DNA of 64,000 bases, taken from IMG/VR virus record IMGVR_UViG_3300031576_000005, positions 1-64,000 of that record; one strand, given 5' to 3'. The notes under the pieces are model-generated. The model saw nothing but the letters and a program-made list of their open reading frames with translations, searched no databases and had not been told where the DNA came from. Source of the stretch: a virus. Shown in pieces: positions 45,258 through 54,481 of this stretch. Position 1 is the stretch's first letter, and every line of letters starts with the position of its first letter. The position numbers and the translations under genes were made by a program.

Positions 45258-45263
45258 TTTTAT

Positions 45264-45878
45264 ATGTCAATTATTATTGAAAAATATGAGAAAAGAGTAT
45301 CTAGTAAGAGAGAGGTATGGTTTTCTTTAGTTGAGTGTGAACACCCTTTGCACGTAGGAGAGAGGAAAAGAATAATAAGAAAAGATAATGCTTTAAAATG
45401 CGGCGGGATTAAATACTGTGGTTCTTGTAGTCGGGGTGGAGAAAAACATCCGTGTTTCGGTAAACATCTTTCTAAAGAAATGCGTGAAAAATTAAGTTTA
45501 GCGAATAGTGGGGAAAAAAATTGTCATTATGGAAAGCGTGGCAAAGAAACGTCTCGATGGCGAGACGATTTAACGCAAGAAGAACGGGAATTAAACAAGG
45601 ATAGAAGTTATAATCCTAAAAATCGTGAGTGGCGAGAAATGGTTTTTAAGCGGGATAATTGGAGATGTCTTTTCTCCGGACGAAAAGGCGTTAAACTTGA
45701 AGCTCATCATCTATATAACTGGGCGGATTATCCAGAAAAAAGATTCGATATAAAGAATGGTATCACATTATGTAAGGAGATACATAAATTATTCCATAAA
45801 AGATACAGATATCGCAACAACACACCCGAACAATTCGAAGAATTTAAATTATGGTATACATATGATTACCAAATCTAG
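45264..45878 (+). CDS. NUMOD3/HNH homing endonuclease, 204 aa (copy 5)
   Basis: N-terminal CEHPLHVGERKRI...CGSC zinc segment (as in copy 2), two NUMOD3 blocks (GEKHPCFGKHLSKEMREKLS, GEKNCHYGKRG), HNH (RWRDDLTQEERELNKDRSYN, EAHHLYNWADYPEKRFDIKN, LFHKRYR, NTPEQFEEF). Sits between two structural genes; stop is three bases before the next ATG. Confidence 0.85.
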   Translation: MSIIIEKYEKRVSSKREVWFSLVECEHPLHVGERKRIIRKDNALKCGGIKYCGSCSRGGEKHPCFGKHLSKEMREKLSLANSGEKNCHYGKRGKETSRWRDDLTQEERELNKDRSYNPKNREWREMVFKRDNWRCLFSGRKGVKLEAHHLYNWADYPEKRFDIKNGITLCKEIHKLFHKRYRYRNNTPEQFEEFKLWYTYDYQI

Positions 45879-45881
45879 TAT

Positions 45882-46805
45882 ATGGAATATAACGCCGAAG
45901 TTATAGATTTTACCTATAATAACATCCTTAACAACTTCACCCCTTTTGTCCTTGACGGAGTCTTGTATCTCGGTAAACATGTCTCTTCCGCCGATTTATT
46001 TTCTGCTAATTCGCATCTTCTATTGATAAAAAAAAATCTACAGTCTAATGGAGTTTTAAGCGAGTATGACATCATGAAAGATGCCATAGAAAAAGGTGTC
46101 TGGAGTCATGCTAAGAATCTAGAAATTCAAAATCTTAGAAATGATATTAAAAGAAAAGCTGAGGTTGTACCAAAATTAGTTCTTCCTAGTCAAAAAAAGC
46201 AGGTCGAGGCTGAGATTAAAATATTATCTAAAAAAATTTCTGATATAGAAAATGAAAAATCGGGATTTCTTACCCATTCCTTAGAAAGACAGTTACAATC
46301 AGAAAAATTAGATTATATTTGTTTTTTATCTATATATAAAGAAAATAAAGAAAGATTATGGCGTTCTTATGAAGATTTCTTAAATGAATCAACTGATTTT
46401 TCAAATAAGATTACCAAATTATATTTCTCTGTAATAAATGAAATGTCTAACTCTCTTATTCGGGCTATAGCCAGAGTTACTGATGCTCGATATAAATTAA
46501 AGATAGCTGGTACCAAATCTCCCGAAGATATTTCTATAGTTTTTCTAGAACTCCGTCAATGGTGTGACTTTTATAACTCTATTTATGAGTTAGATGACCG
46601 ACCCGCCCCTAATATTATCGAAGACGACATTAAACTAGATGGTTGGCTTTCAGCTAGGAAAGCTAAAAACGATATTATGAAAAGTGTAAATACCAGTGAA
46701 GGTGCGACTTCTTTTGGTGGTATTGTAGGTACAAAAGAAGATGTAGAAGCCTTTGGCGGGGTTTCTAGAGACCAGATTATAAGTTTAGCAAAGGAACAAG
46801 GATAA
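45882..46805 (+). CDS. Coiled-coil protein before the tape measure, 307 aa
   Basis: Long helical region with heptads (VEAEIKILSKKISDIENEKS, LSIYKENKERLWRSYEDFLN) and a C-terminal flexible tail (TSEGATSFGGIVGTKEDVEA FGG) of the kind found at the ends of tail assembly chaperones. One base separates it from the tape-measure ATG. May be a chaperone; not proven. Confidence 0.5.
   Translation: MEYNAEVIDFTYNNILNNFTPFVLDGVLYLGKHVSSADLFSANSHLLLIKKNLQSNGVLSEYDIMKDAIEKGVWSHAKNLEIQNLRNDIKRKAEVVPKLVLPSQKKQVEAEIKILSKKISDIENEKSGFLTHSLERQLQSEKLDYICFLSIYKENKERLWRSYEDFLNESTDFSNKITKLYFSVINEMSNSLIRAIARVTDARYKLKIAGTKSPEDISIVFLELRQWCDFYNSIYELDDRPAPNIIEDDIKLDGWLSARKAKNDIMKSVNTSEGATSFGGIVGTKEDVEAFGGVSRDQIISLAKEQG
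46680..46693 (+). promoter_or_regulatory. AGTGTAA motif before the tape measure
   Basis: GAAAAGTGTAAATA (offset by one base); gtgtaa at 46684, 123 bases before ATG 46807. Confidence 0.5.
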
Positions 46806-46806
46806 T

Positions 46807-49800
46807 ATGGCAGAAGGAGATTTAAGGTTATCGGTCGTTTATGATGTAAATGATTCAGACCTCCAACGGAAGGTCGCCCAATCTCGCGCCCTTGCCGAAA
46901 GAACTTTTGGTTCACTTAAGGTTGGTTCCCCTAATTTAACAGATTTTAATCGTGGTATCTCTAACGCAAGAGGTAACTTTAATCAGCTCACCGAAGCCTC
47001 AGATGACTTCGGAGACAGCTTAGAACGTGGTTTACGTCGTATTACAGCCCTTTCCATAGCGAGTGCCGCTCTCTTTGGTATTGCGAGAGCTTTTACAGCG
47101 TCTATCACCGCCGCCAAAGAATTAGAGAAGAATTTACAGAATATTAATGTTATTTTGAATTTGCCAAGCGACCAATTAGCCAAATTTGGTAATGATTTAT
47201 TTAATGTTGCTAGAAATACCAAACAATCTTTTGAAGACGTGGCTAAAGCCGCAACAGAATTTTCTCGCCAGGGTTTGGGAGTAGAGGAAACATTAAAACG
47301 TACTCAAGCCGCCCTTATTCTTGTTAATTTGGCTGGCGTTAGCGCGACCCAGGGTACGGAAGCTATTACCGCCGCCATTAACTCCTTTTCTAAAGAAAGT
47401 CTTTCGGCTATTGATATTGTTAATAAGTTAGTTGCTGTTGATGCTAAGTTTGCAGTAAGTTCAGCGGATTTGGCCGAAGCTATTACTCGCGTAGGTTCAA
47501 CGGCTCAAGATGCTGGTGTTGATTTTAATCGTTTGCTCTCGATTGTAACGTCTACACAACAAATTACTCAACGTGGTGGCGCTGTTATTGGTAACGCATT
47601 AAAAACAATCTTTCAAAGAATTCAAAGACCCGAAGTTCTCGAACAATTAGAGCGATTAGGTATTCAAGTTAGAGAAACCGATAGAGTTACAGGGCAATAT
47701 ACCGGAAATCTTTTGTCTGCCGATAAAGTATTAAGACAACTTGGTGTCACTTTTAAGGATTTAAATCAAGAACAAAGGGCACAAGTATCAGAACTAGTTG
47801 GTGGTGTCCTTCAAGGCAACATTTTAAGAGGTGTTTTAAATGGACTCGCTTTTGACCAAGCAGCCTACGAGACAGCATTAAAATCAACCGACGAGGCCAT
47901 TCGACGAAATGCTCTTTTATTAGAAACTCAAGACGCAAAACTCAAACAAGTAGGAACTAGCCTCCAACAACTTGGCGCTAACGTAGGTAAAGTTGGTCTT
48001 GGTGATTTTATCAATGATTTATTAGGTGGTTTAACAACTCAAACAGGTGGAATAACCTCAAATTTACTTGGGGGATTATTAAAGAATTTGTCTGGCCAGG
48101 GTAGTGAAATTGGCAATGAATTTGGCAAAGTATTTATTAAGGGTTTTTCTGATATTTTACTTGGACCTGGCTTACTTACTGTTGGCATTATTGGAATTAG
48201 AATAGTCCAACAACTAAAGAAGTTTACAGAAAAAAGCCTTGGCGGGCTTTCTCCCTTTAGTGAAAAAGATGCTGCCATCCAGCAACAAATTGGTAAATTT
48301 ATCGGTGACCAATTTCAAAAAATCCAGGCTATTAACGCATCTACCGCTGATAAGATTACTAAAGAAGAACAAATACTTAATCTATTTAGGGCACAGAATG
48401 TTCAACTAGCAGAACAGAATGCTTTAGCAGCCTCTACAGCCGCGATATTAACAAAAGGAGGCGTTGGTAGAACTATCGTCAGGTCTACTGGTGGACCAAA
48501 AATTCGTAATGCCGCAGATGGCGTTACAGAAGCTTTTGTAAGAGAAAATAATGCAATTTCAAAAGGTGTCGGTGGTGCGACATCAAGTGCTAAGCCAGTT
48601 TTTTTACCCAATTTTAAATTTAATGCAGGAATGGGTATTGTTGCGAATACTGATGAATTTTTAGTGCCAAATCACGCGGGGTCTGGAATGCCAGCCATAT
48701 TTAATAAGGATATGGTTCGGAAGTTTGGACTTCCAAACGGCGCGAGAAGAATAAGCGCTGCGGAAGGAGTTGCGGCACCCCCACCGGAACTAACTGGATT
48801 ATTCACTCCAGAAGGCGGGGCATTTCTTAATGTTAGAGCCTCAACAACCGCTGGTTTTGCTCTAAGAGCTTTAATAGGTCAAAAAATAGAAAACATTACT
48901 CCCGAAAATAATCCATTCGAAGGCACTCTTCAAGATGTATTAAAAAGAAACAAAAAAATAATAAGAGAAATTCTTAAAGAAAAGAAATCCTTATTTTCTT
49001 TTGTTCGTGGTAAACCCCGTATGATACGTGGCTTAGCTTCTGGTTTTATCCCTAATTTTCCAACCGGTTTGGAAGGATTAACTGGCTTATTTACTCCAGA
49101 ACCAACTGATTTTGGTGGGAAGATTGGTTTGGGAAATATTAGGGACAAAAGAATATTGGCTACCCCATTAAGAAAAATATTAAGAGAAAGAGGGGTTAAA
49201 GACCCATTTGAAGGTAGTATTCAAGATGTTTTAAAAAGAAATAAACCCATCGCTAGACAATTATTAAGAGAGGGAAAGGGTTTATTTTCTCTTGTCCGTG
49301 GAAGACCTCAAATTATACAAGATTTAGCGCATGGATATATTCCAAATACGGCGGATGGTTTTCCTCTTACAAAAGAGCAAATCGCACAATTGGATGCTCT
49401 TTTAAAACAAGTTCAACAGAAAGGGACACAAGGACAAACATTCACAGGCTCACAACAAATAATTCCACGAACCGTTACATTACAAAGTAAGCCGGTCGGC
49501 GGTCCTATAAAACCCTTAACTCCCGCAACGGTACAAATTCCTACAATAGCAAGCGTCAAACAACAACAATTTGGACCACAAGGAATTACGTTAGGAAGTT
49601 TGCCAAATCAACCATCTGGATTACCACTACCCAACCTACCACAATTATCACAAATACGTGCTACCAGCAAGGAAGTATTATCTGGAACAGGGCTGGCTAC
49701 AGTCAAAAAAGCGACTAAAGCCTTTGGTGAAGTCGGCGATGTAAGTCAAGAATTAAAAAGAACGATTGAACTCCAGACAAGAACAATCCATAATAGTATA

Positions 49801-52800
49801 GATGTTTTAAATAGCAGTAATACTTCCGAAAAACAAAAAGCCGCCGCTACAAGAGTTTTGACGCGCACTACAACATCGCTTAAAGAAAACATCTCAAAAA
49901 CAAAAACAATTGGCGGCACAGAATCTTTTCAACAATTAATAAGCTCTCGTTCCACCGCTCCAGTAGAGAAAGAATCTTTAAAAGGGGTTGAAAATGCGTT
50001 AATTTCTAATACCAATGCTCAAAAACTTCAGGCTAGTATACAGAGAAGCAGAGACGTTAAAGAAATAACCGCCACTAGAATTGATGAAATCAATGCAACT
50101 CTAGCAAGAAATGCCGAAGCTAGAAATTTAGGGAGAACTCCCTCTAATTTTGCTAAAACAATTGAGACCGCAGTAAATAATCCTATTTTACGTTTAGAAA
50201 AAGCTTTAATTAGTAAAGGTCTAACTCTTTCTCCATCAACTATAAGTAAATTTGGTGGGGCTGGGACAGCCTTAGCATTTGCCGCTCCTTTTGCAATTGA
50301 AGGGGCTGGTGCTTTGCTTACATCGGGTGAGCGAGACCAAGTGACACGAGAAAGAAAACAAAGAGGTTTTAGTACTGCCGCGACAGCCGCATCTACAGCG
50401 GGTCTATTAGCAAGCGTTGCTCCCGCATTAGGCCCAATCGGTGGAACCGTCGCATTGGGAGCCGCTGGTATTGTTGCGGCTGGTGGAGCACTTAAAGGTT
50501 TTTTTGAAGGGACTACCGATAGTGCCGAAGACACCGCTAAAAGAGTAAACAATCTAGCGAGCGAAACACAACAACGAATTCAAGCGGCACAAAGTTCTTT
50601 GGGTGGACTAGCAAGAATTCAACAATTAAGAGAAGAAAAAGCGAGACCAGAAGATATTACGGGATTTATCAAAGAAGCTTTACGAGCGGCTCAAACTATA
50701 GAAAGCCCAGGAGTTCGGGGTCAAGTAAAAAATTTATTGTTACAGCCAAGCTTTGCACAAGCCGATTTAGATAAATTAAATACAAGCATACAAAAATTTA
50801 GCGAATCAGAACAAAGAAAATTAGTAACAAGCGCACCTAATGTTACAGATGTTTTTAATAAAGTTTTTGACGAACTAAAAACAACTAGAACGTTTTTGCC
50901 TCGGCTTGGAAAAACCGTTGAAGCCAGAGAGGGTTTAAATCAAGCCACCGTTAATGCGCTTACAGAAATAGCTCAAGCGAATTTAGAGAGAGGAACTCCG
51001 GAAGAAACAGCTAAAGCAATTGGAGGCCAGATAGCAAAAATTCAAGGTGTTTCTCCTCAAATTAGTAAACTTTTAAGCGGCGCTCAAATTGGACAATTTC
51101 AAGCATTAGGTGGGCCGGCAGATGAATTTGTTATTCAGGCCAACGAACAACAACAACAATTAAGAGAAGATATCATAAGCGCCCTTTCTCAAGGATTGAC
51201 GAAAGGCCAAGTTCAAGGGGCGCAAAAGGGATTCGATATTATACGAACTTCACAAGATATTCAGGAAGTTAATGATGCTATTTTCAATGTTGGAGAAGTT
51301 GCTAAAGCTACAGTTCCAGGACTTCAAAATGCGGCTGAAGCCAACTTAAAGCTTAAGAAATCTCAACAAGAATATGTTAAATCTATCGATTTGGGAAACG
51401 TAATTCTGGAAAGAAGCACAAAACTTCAATTAGAAAATTTAAAAGCTCGTGGCCAGTTTGATGTATCTAGAGTTCAGGCATTATCAGCACAACAAGGAGT
51501 CATACAATTAAGAAGACAGGCTGGTGCTGGCGAAAGCGAACTACAAAATAGAGCACTTCAAGACGCAATAAAAAATTTACCAATCGATATAGCTCAAGAA
51601 CAAAAAGAGGCCGCTCAATCTCAAGCCGCTTCGTTCGCCAAATTTGCAGACTCTCAATCCACTCTTACAACCTTTAAAACAAAATTAAACGACCCAAATG
51701 CTGAAAAACTTCTAAAAATTATAAAGAGTCTTAACGGCGCCAACAACCTTGATGAAACAAGCGCGACAATTCAAAGTCTTATTAAAGAACTTACTGTTTT
51801 AGCTGGAAAAAGTGGTATTACAGATAATGAGTTAGCTGATTTAACCAAAGGATTGGGCAAGTTTAATTCGGACGTTGAACTCATCAATGAAACACTTAAA
51901 AACAACGCCGCGCTACAAGGAGCAAAACTTCAGGCTGAACAAGAACAAGGGGTTAACGCTCGATTGTCTTTTCTGTCTCCTGAGTTCGCTAATATTGCTA
52001 AACTTCAAAGTCAAGCTCGATTTGTTGGAGGTCAACCTGCGTTTGGTCCAGAAGAAAGAGGCCAAAGGTCTCAGGAAACATTGGGAATATTGAATGCCGT
52101 TAGTGAGTTGGCTGCAAAAACTAAAGTTGAAACTCCAGGAGTAGCTAAAGCTATAGAAGAAGTAACCAAACAAGGAAGGGCAATAGATGTTGAATTAGTG
52201 GATAAACTTATAACACAGATTTCTACGGGTGGGGCATTTCAAGGTTCTGAAGAAGCTCTTAAAACTTTAAGAGAGATTAGAGACGCTCAACTCAATCAAC
52301 AAAAAATACAAAATAATTTACCACAAGTTGAACAAATTCAAGCGGCTGGAAAAGCTAGAGGAATAGATATTTCGGTAGAGGATGCTATTAAATTATTAGA
52401 TGCAAAAACTCAAGAGCTTGAATCCGCTGCAACGAAAGCATTATCCGAACGACTTAATGTGCAACGTGGCGGAGAAATTAATTTTAGCACACCAACACCA
52501 ACCGAACTTGCCATAGAAGATATTAAAAAATTAGACATATTTAAACCATTCACTACGGCCACAGAGCTAGTTTCAAAAACAGCCGAAGATTTTAATACCG
52601 GAAGATTTGTAGAATCTGTAGATAGACTTAGTGTTTTAGCAACAGATGGTATTCCCCTTACTATTAAAGGTGAAAAAATTGAAATAGGTTCTAATTTTGC
52701 GATTAAAGTCGAAGGAAGTGATGAATTATCAAAAACCGTGGCTGAAATAGTTAATAATACTGTAATAGATGCTTTGGGCGCATCCGATATTAATCAAAAG

Positions 52801-52872
52801 CTTTCTGATATTTTTGCTCGCATTGTTTTATTAGAAAATGGTTTAGGGAAACCACGACCACCAACTACCTAA
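46807..52872 (+). CDS. Tail tape measure protein, 2021 aa
   Basis: By far the longest gene of the window, in the expected place. N-terminal region (about residues 60-330) matches the PhageMin_Tail style (AAKELEKNLQNINVILNLPS, FEDVAKAATEFSRQGLGVEE). Hydrophobic/Ala-Gly segments near 1130-1250. GFIPNF/GYIPNT motifs and VPNHAGSGMPAIFNKDMVR appear near residues 617-850, where a block of about 95 residues (GLTGLFTPE to ASGFIPNF / AHGYIPNT) is repeated in tandem (about 661-756 and 757-848). At roughly 0.15 nm per residue the tail would be near 300 nm. Confidence 0.88.
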   Translation: MAEGDLRLSVVYDVNDSDLQRKVAQSRALAERTFGSLKVGSPNLTDFNRGISNARGNFNQLTEASDDFGDSLERGLRRITALSIASAALFGIARAFTASITAAKELEKNLQNINVILNLPSDQLAKFGNDLFNVARNTKQSFEDVAKAATEFSRQGLGVEETLKRTQAALILVNLAGVSATQGTEAITAAINSFSKESLSAIDIVNKLVAVDAKFAVSSADLAEAITRVGSTAQDAGVDFNRLLSIVTSTQQITQRGGAVIGNALKTIFQRIQRPEVLEQLERLGIQVRETDRVTGQYTGNLLSADKVLRQLGVTFKDLNQEQRAQVSELVGGVLQGNILRGVLNGLAFDQAAYETALKSTDEAIRRNALLLETQDAKLKQVGTSLQQLGANVGKVGLGDFINDLLGGLTTQTGGITSNLLGGLLKNLSGQGSEIGNEFGKVFIKGFSDILLGPGLLTVGIIGIRIVQQLKKFTEKSLGGLSPFSEKDAAIQQQIGKFIGDQFQKIQAINASTADKITKEEQILNLFRAQNVQLAEQNALAASTAAILTKGGVGRTIVRSTGGPKIRNAADGVTEAFVRENNAISKGVGGATSSAKPVFLPNFKFNAGMGIVANTDEFLVPNHAGSGMPAIFNKDMVRKFGLPNGARRISAAEGVAAPPPELTGLFTPEGGAFLNVRASTTAGFALRALIGQKIENITPENNPFEGTLQDVLKRNKKIIREILKEKKSLFSFVRGKPRMIRGLASGFIPNFPTGLEGLTGLFTPEPTDFGGKIGLGNIRDKRILATPLRKILRERGVKDPFEGSIQDVLKRNKPIARQLLREGKGLFSLVRGRPQIIQDLAHGYIPNTADGFPLTKEQIAQLDALLKQVQQKGTQGQTFTGSQQIIPRTVTLQSKPVGGPIKPLTPATVQIPTIASVKQQQFGPQGITLGSLPNQPSGLPLPNLPQLSQIRATSKEVLSGTGLATVKKATKAFGEVGDVSQELKRTIELQTRTIHNSIDVLNSSNTSEKQKAAATRVLTRTTTSLKENISKTKTIGGTESFQQLISSRSTAPVEKESLKGVENALISNTNAQKLQASIQRSRDVKEITATRIDEINATLARNAEARNLGRTPSNFAKTIETAVNNPILRLEKALISKGLTLSPSTISKFGGAGTALAFAAPFAIEGAGALLTSGERDQVTRERKQRGFSTAATAASTAGLLASVAPALGPIGGTVALGAAGIVAAGGALKGFFEGTTDSAEDTAKRVNNLASETQQRIQAAQSSLGGLARIQQLREEKARPEDITGFIKEALRAAQTIESPGVRGQVKNLLLQPSFAQADLDKLNTSIQKFSESEQRKLVTSAPNVTDVFNKVFDELKTTRTFLPRLGKTVEAREGLNQATVNALTEIAQANLERGTPEETAKAIGGQIAKIQGVSPQISKLLSGAQIGQFQALGGPADEFVIQANEQQQQLREDIISALSQGLTKGQVQGAQKGFDIIRTSQDIQEVNDAIFNVGEVAKATVPGLQNAAEANLKLKKSQQEYVKSIDLGNVILERSTKLQLENLKARGQFDVSRVQALSAQQGVIQLRRQAGAGESELQNRALQDAIKNLPIDIAQEQKEAAQSQAASFAKFADSQSTLTTFKTKLNDPNAEKLLKIIKSLNGANNLDETSATIQSLIKELTVLAGKSGITDNELADLTKGLGKFNSDVELINETLKNNAALQGAKLQAEQEQGVNARLSFLSPEFANIAKLQSQARFVGGQPAFGPEERGQRSQETLGILNAVSELAAKTKVETPGVAKAIEEVTKQGRAIDVELVDKLITQISTGGAFQGSEEALKTLREIRDAQLNQQKIQNNLPQVEQIQAAGKARGIDISVEDAIKLLDAKTQELESAATKALSERLNVQRGGEINFSTPTPTELAIEDIKKLDIFKPFTTATELVSKTAEDFNTGRFVESVDRLSVLATDGIPLTIKGEKIEIGSNFAIKVEGSDELSKTVAEIVNNTVIDALGASDINQKLSDIFARIVLLENGLGKPRPPTT

Positions 52873-52874
52873 TT

Positions 52875-54467
52875 ATGGCTACTATTAAATATGGTGCTTT
52901 AAATTTGGTGCCATCACCAGAACTCGGATTAACTCTTGAATCCAAATTTGTTGGAGCAGATATTCGATATTCTTTAAGTAAAGTCTATTCACTTAGAGGA
53001 ACGATTCTTTCTAATCAAACTAGTGGCTTTTCCGGTATCTATATCAAACAAAATGATATTATTACTGGCTTCCAACCAAACTATCTGCCATTTGAAGTTA
53101 ATGGTGTTATAGTTGGATACCCACAAATAAAGTCAATTGCTTTTGATAATAGTAATTATTTACTCAAGAATGCTTATAACATTCAGTTGGAAATCCTTGA
53201 TAGCGGAAATCCCTTTCAGTTTACAGGAGCGAACTATGGATTTACTGGAGTTACGGGGTTATTTCATAATATAGAATCGATAAGCGAAAGCCTAGATTAT
53301 TCGACAGACTTCAGAACCTATAGCTATACCCATTCCGTTGATTTAACATATCGTAGTGGATTTAATATTGACCCATTATTAAATGCGAAATTGATATCAT
53401 CGGGTATTTTAAATAATAAAACAGCTTTTCCGTTTATAACATCGGGTGGTATTTCGGGCGTTAAGACATATGAAGAAAGAACGGATGTGTTTGGTGGAGA
53501 ATACAGTGTTACTGAAAAATTCCAAGGAACTACTGGGAACCTGGCTTATACTCATCTTTTTTCTCTTGCGTTGAATCTTGACAATAATGGGATTACTACT
53601 GTTTCTCAGAACGGCGAAGTGGTTGGTTATGACCCAAATAAATACCTTCAGGCGAAGTCTGGATATACAATAGAAATTACGGGGGCTTATAATAATTGTA
53701 ACACTTTATATGCTAGAAGTTCTCCTTTTAACTTAAACACAACATATCTTACTGACAATAGGATAGATGATATAAACCTTGGTAAAATCACTTATAGTCG
53801 TTCATTTAGTGATGAGACGGGTGTATCAAATTTTAGATGGCAATACTCGCACTCTATGGAGCTTGATGAAAATTATATTAGGCTTTCTGAGAATGGGAAT
53901 ATTTTAGGATTAGACCATGCGAGCACCAGATTTGCTACTTCAAGCGGTGGATGGAATACTGTGAAAACTGGTATATCAGAACGACTTTTCGCACAGTACT
54001 CAGGGTATAACCAGACGGGAATAATTTACCCCATAAGTCGCACGCAAACTTTCGACCGTTTCAATGGTGGAATCACATACAATTATGAGTACTCTAATAA
54101 GGGAATTTTCAATCAAACAAGTGGAATAAAATCACATAATACCACAATATCAGATAGCGTCGTGACTCACGCCGTCGCGAGTTTTAATATCGTAAATTCA
54201 TCCGTGATAGTCCAAGACCTAGAAACCACGAGGCCCGGTACTAGAAGCGTGTCCTCAGACATCGTATATTTAAGAGAAACACCTACTACAGGGTTTTTAC
54301 AATTTACTACTAATCTTTTGAATTCTCACCGTCCTACAGGTGTAGATTTTATAGACCCATTTCTCGAAAGATTGAGCTTGAATCATTCTCCATTATCGAA
54401 TAATATAAGGGTGGATGCTAGCTATAATTTTAGGGGTCTCCGCACAATTTCAGGTTTCGACCTTTAA
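52875..54467 (+). CDS. Distal tail/baseplate-region protein, 530 aa
   Basis: First gene after the tape measure, where distal tail proteins lie. Beta-rich with SG-ending strands (SGFSGIYIKQNDIITGFQPN, TGVTGLFHNIESISESLDYS) and a repeated module with NNGITTVSQNGEVVGYDP, LDENYIRLSENGNILGLD and GGITYNYEYSNKG. The same module occurs in the 55368 product, so the two are paralogs. Confidence 0.6.
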   Translation: MATIKYGALNLVPSPELGLTLESKFVGADIRYSLSKVYSLRGTILSNQTSGFSGIYIKQNDIITGFQPNYLPFEVNGVIVGYPQIKSIAFDNSNYLLKNAYNIQLEILDSGNPFQFTGANYGFTGVTGLFHNIESISESLDYSTDFRTYSYTHSVDLTYRSGFNIDPLLNAKLISSGILNNKTAFPFITSGGISGVKTYEERTDVFGGEYSVTEKFQGTTGNLAYTHLFSLALNLDNNGITTVSQNGEVVGYDPNKYLQAKSGYTIEITGAYNNCNTLYARSSPFNLNTTYLTDNRIDDINLGKITYSRSFSDETGVSNFRWQYSHSMELDENYIRLSENGNILGLDHASTRFATSSGGWNTVKTGISERLFAQYSGYNQTGIIYPISRTQTFDRFNGGITYNYEYSNKGIFNQTSGIKSHNTTISDSVVTHAVASFNIVNSSVIVQDLETTRPGTRSVSSDIVYLRETPTTGFLQFTTNLLNSHRPTGVDFIDPFLERLSLNHSPLSNNIRVDASYNFRGLRTISGFDL

Positions 54468-54481
54468 ATAAAAATAAACAT

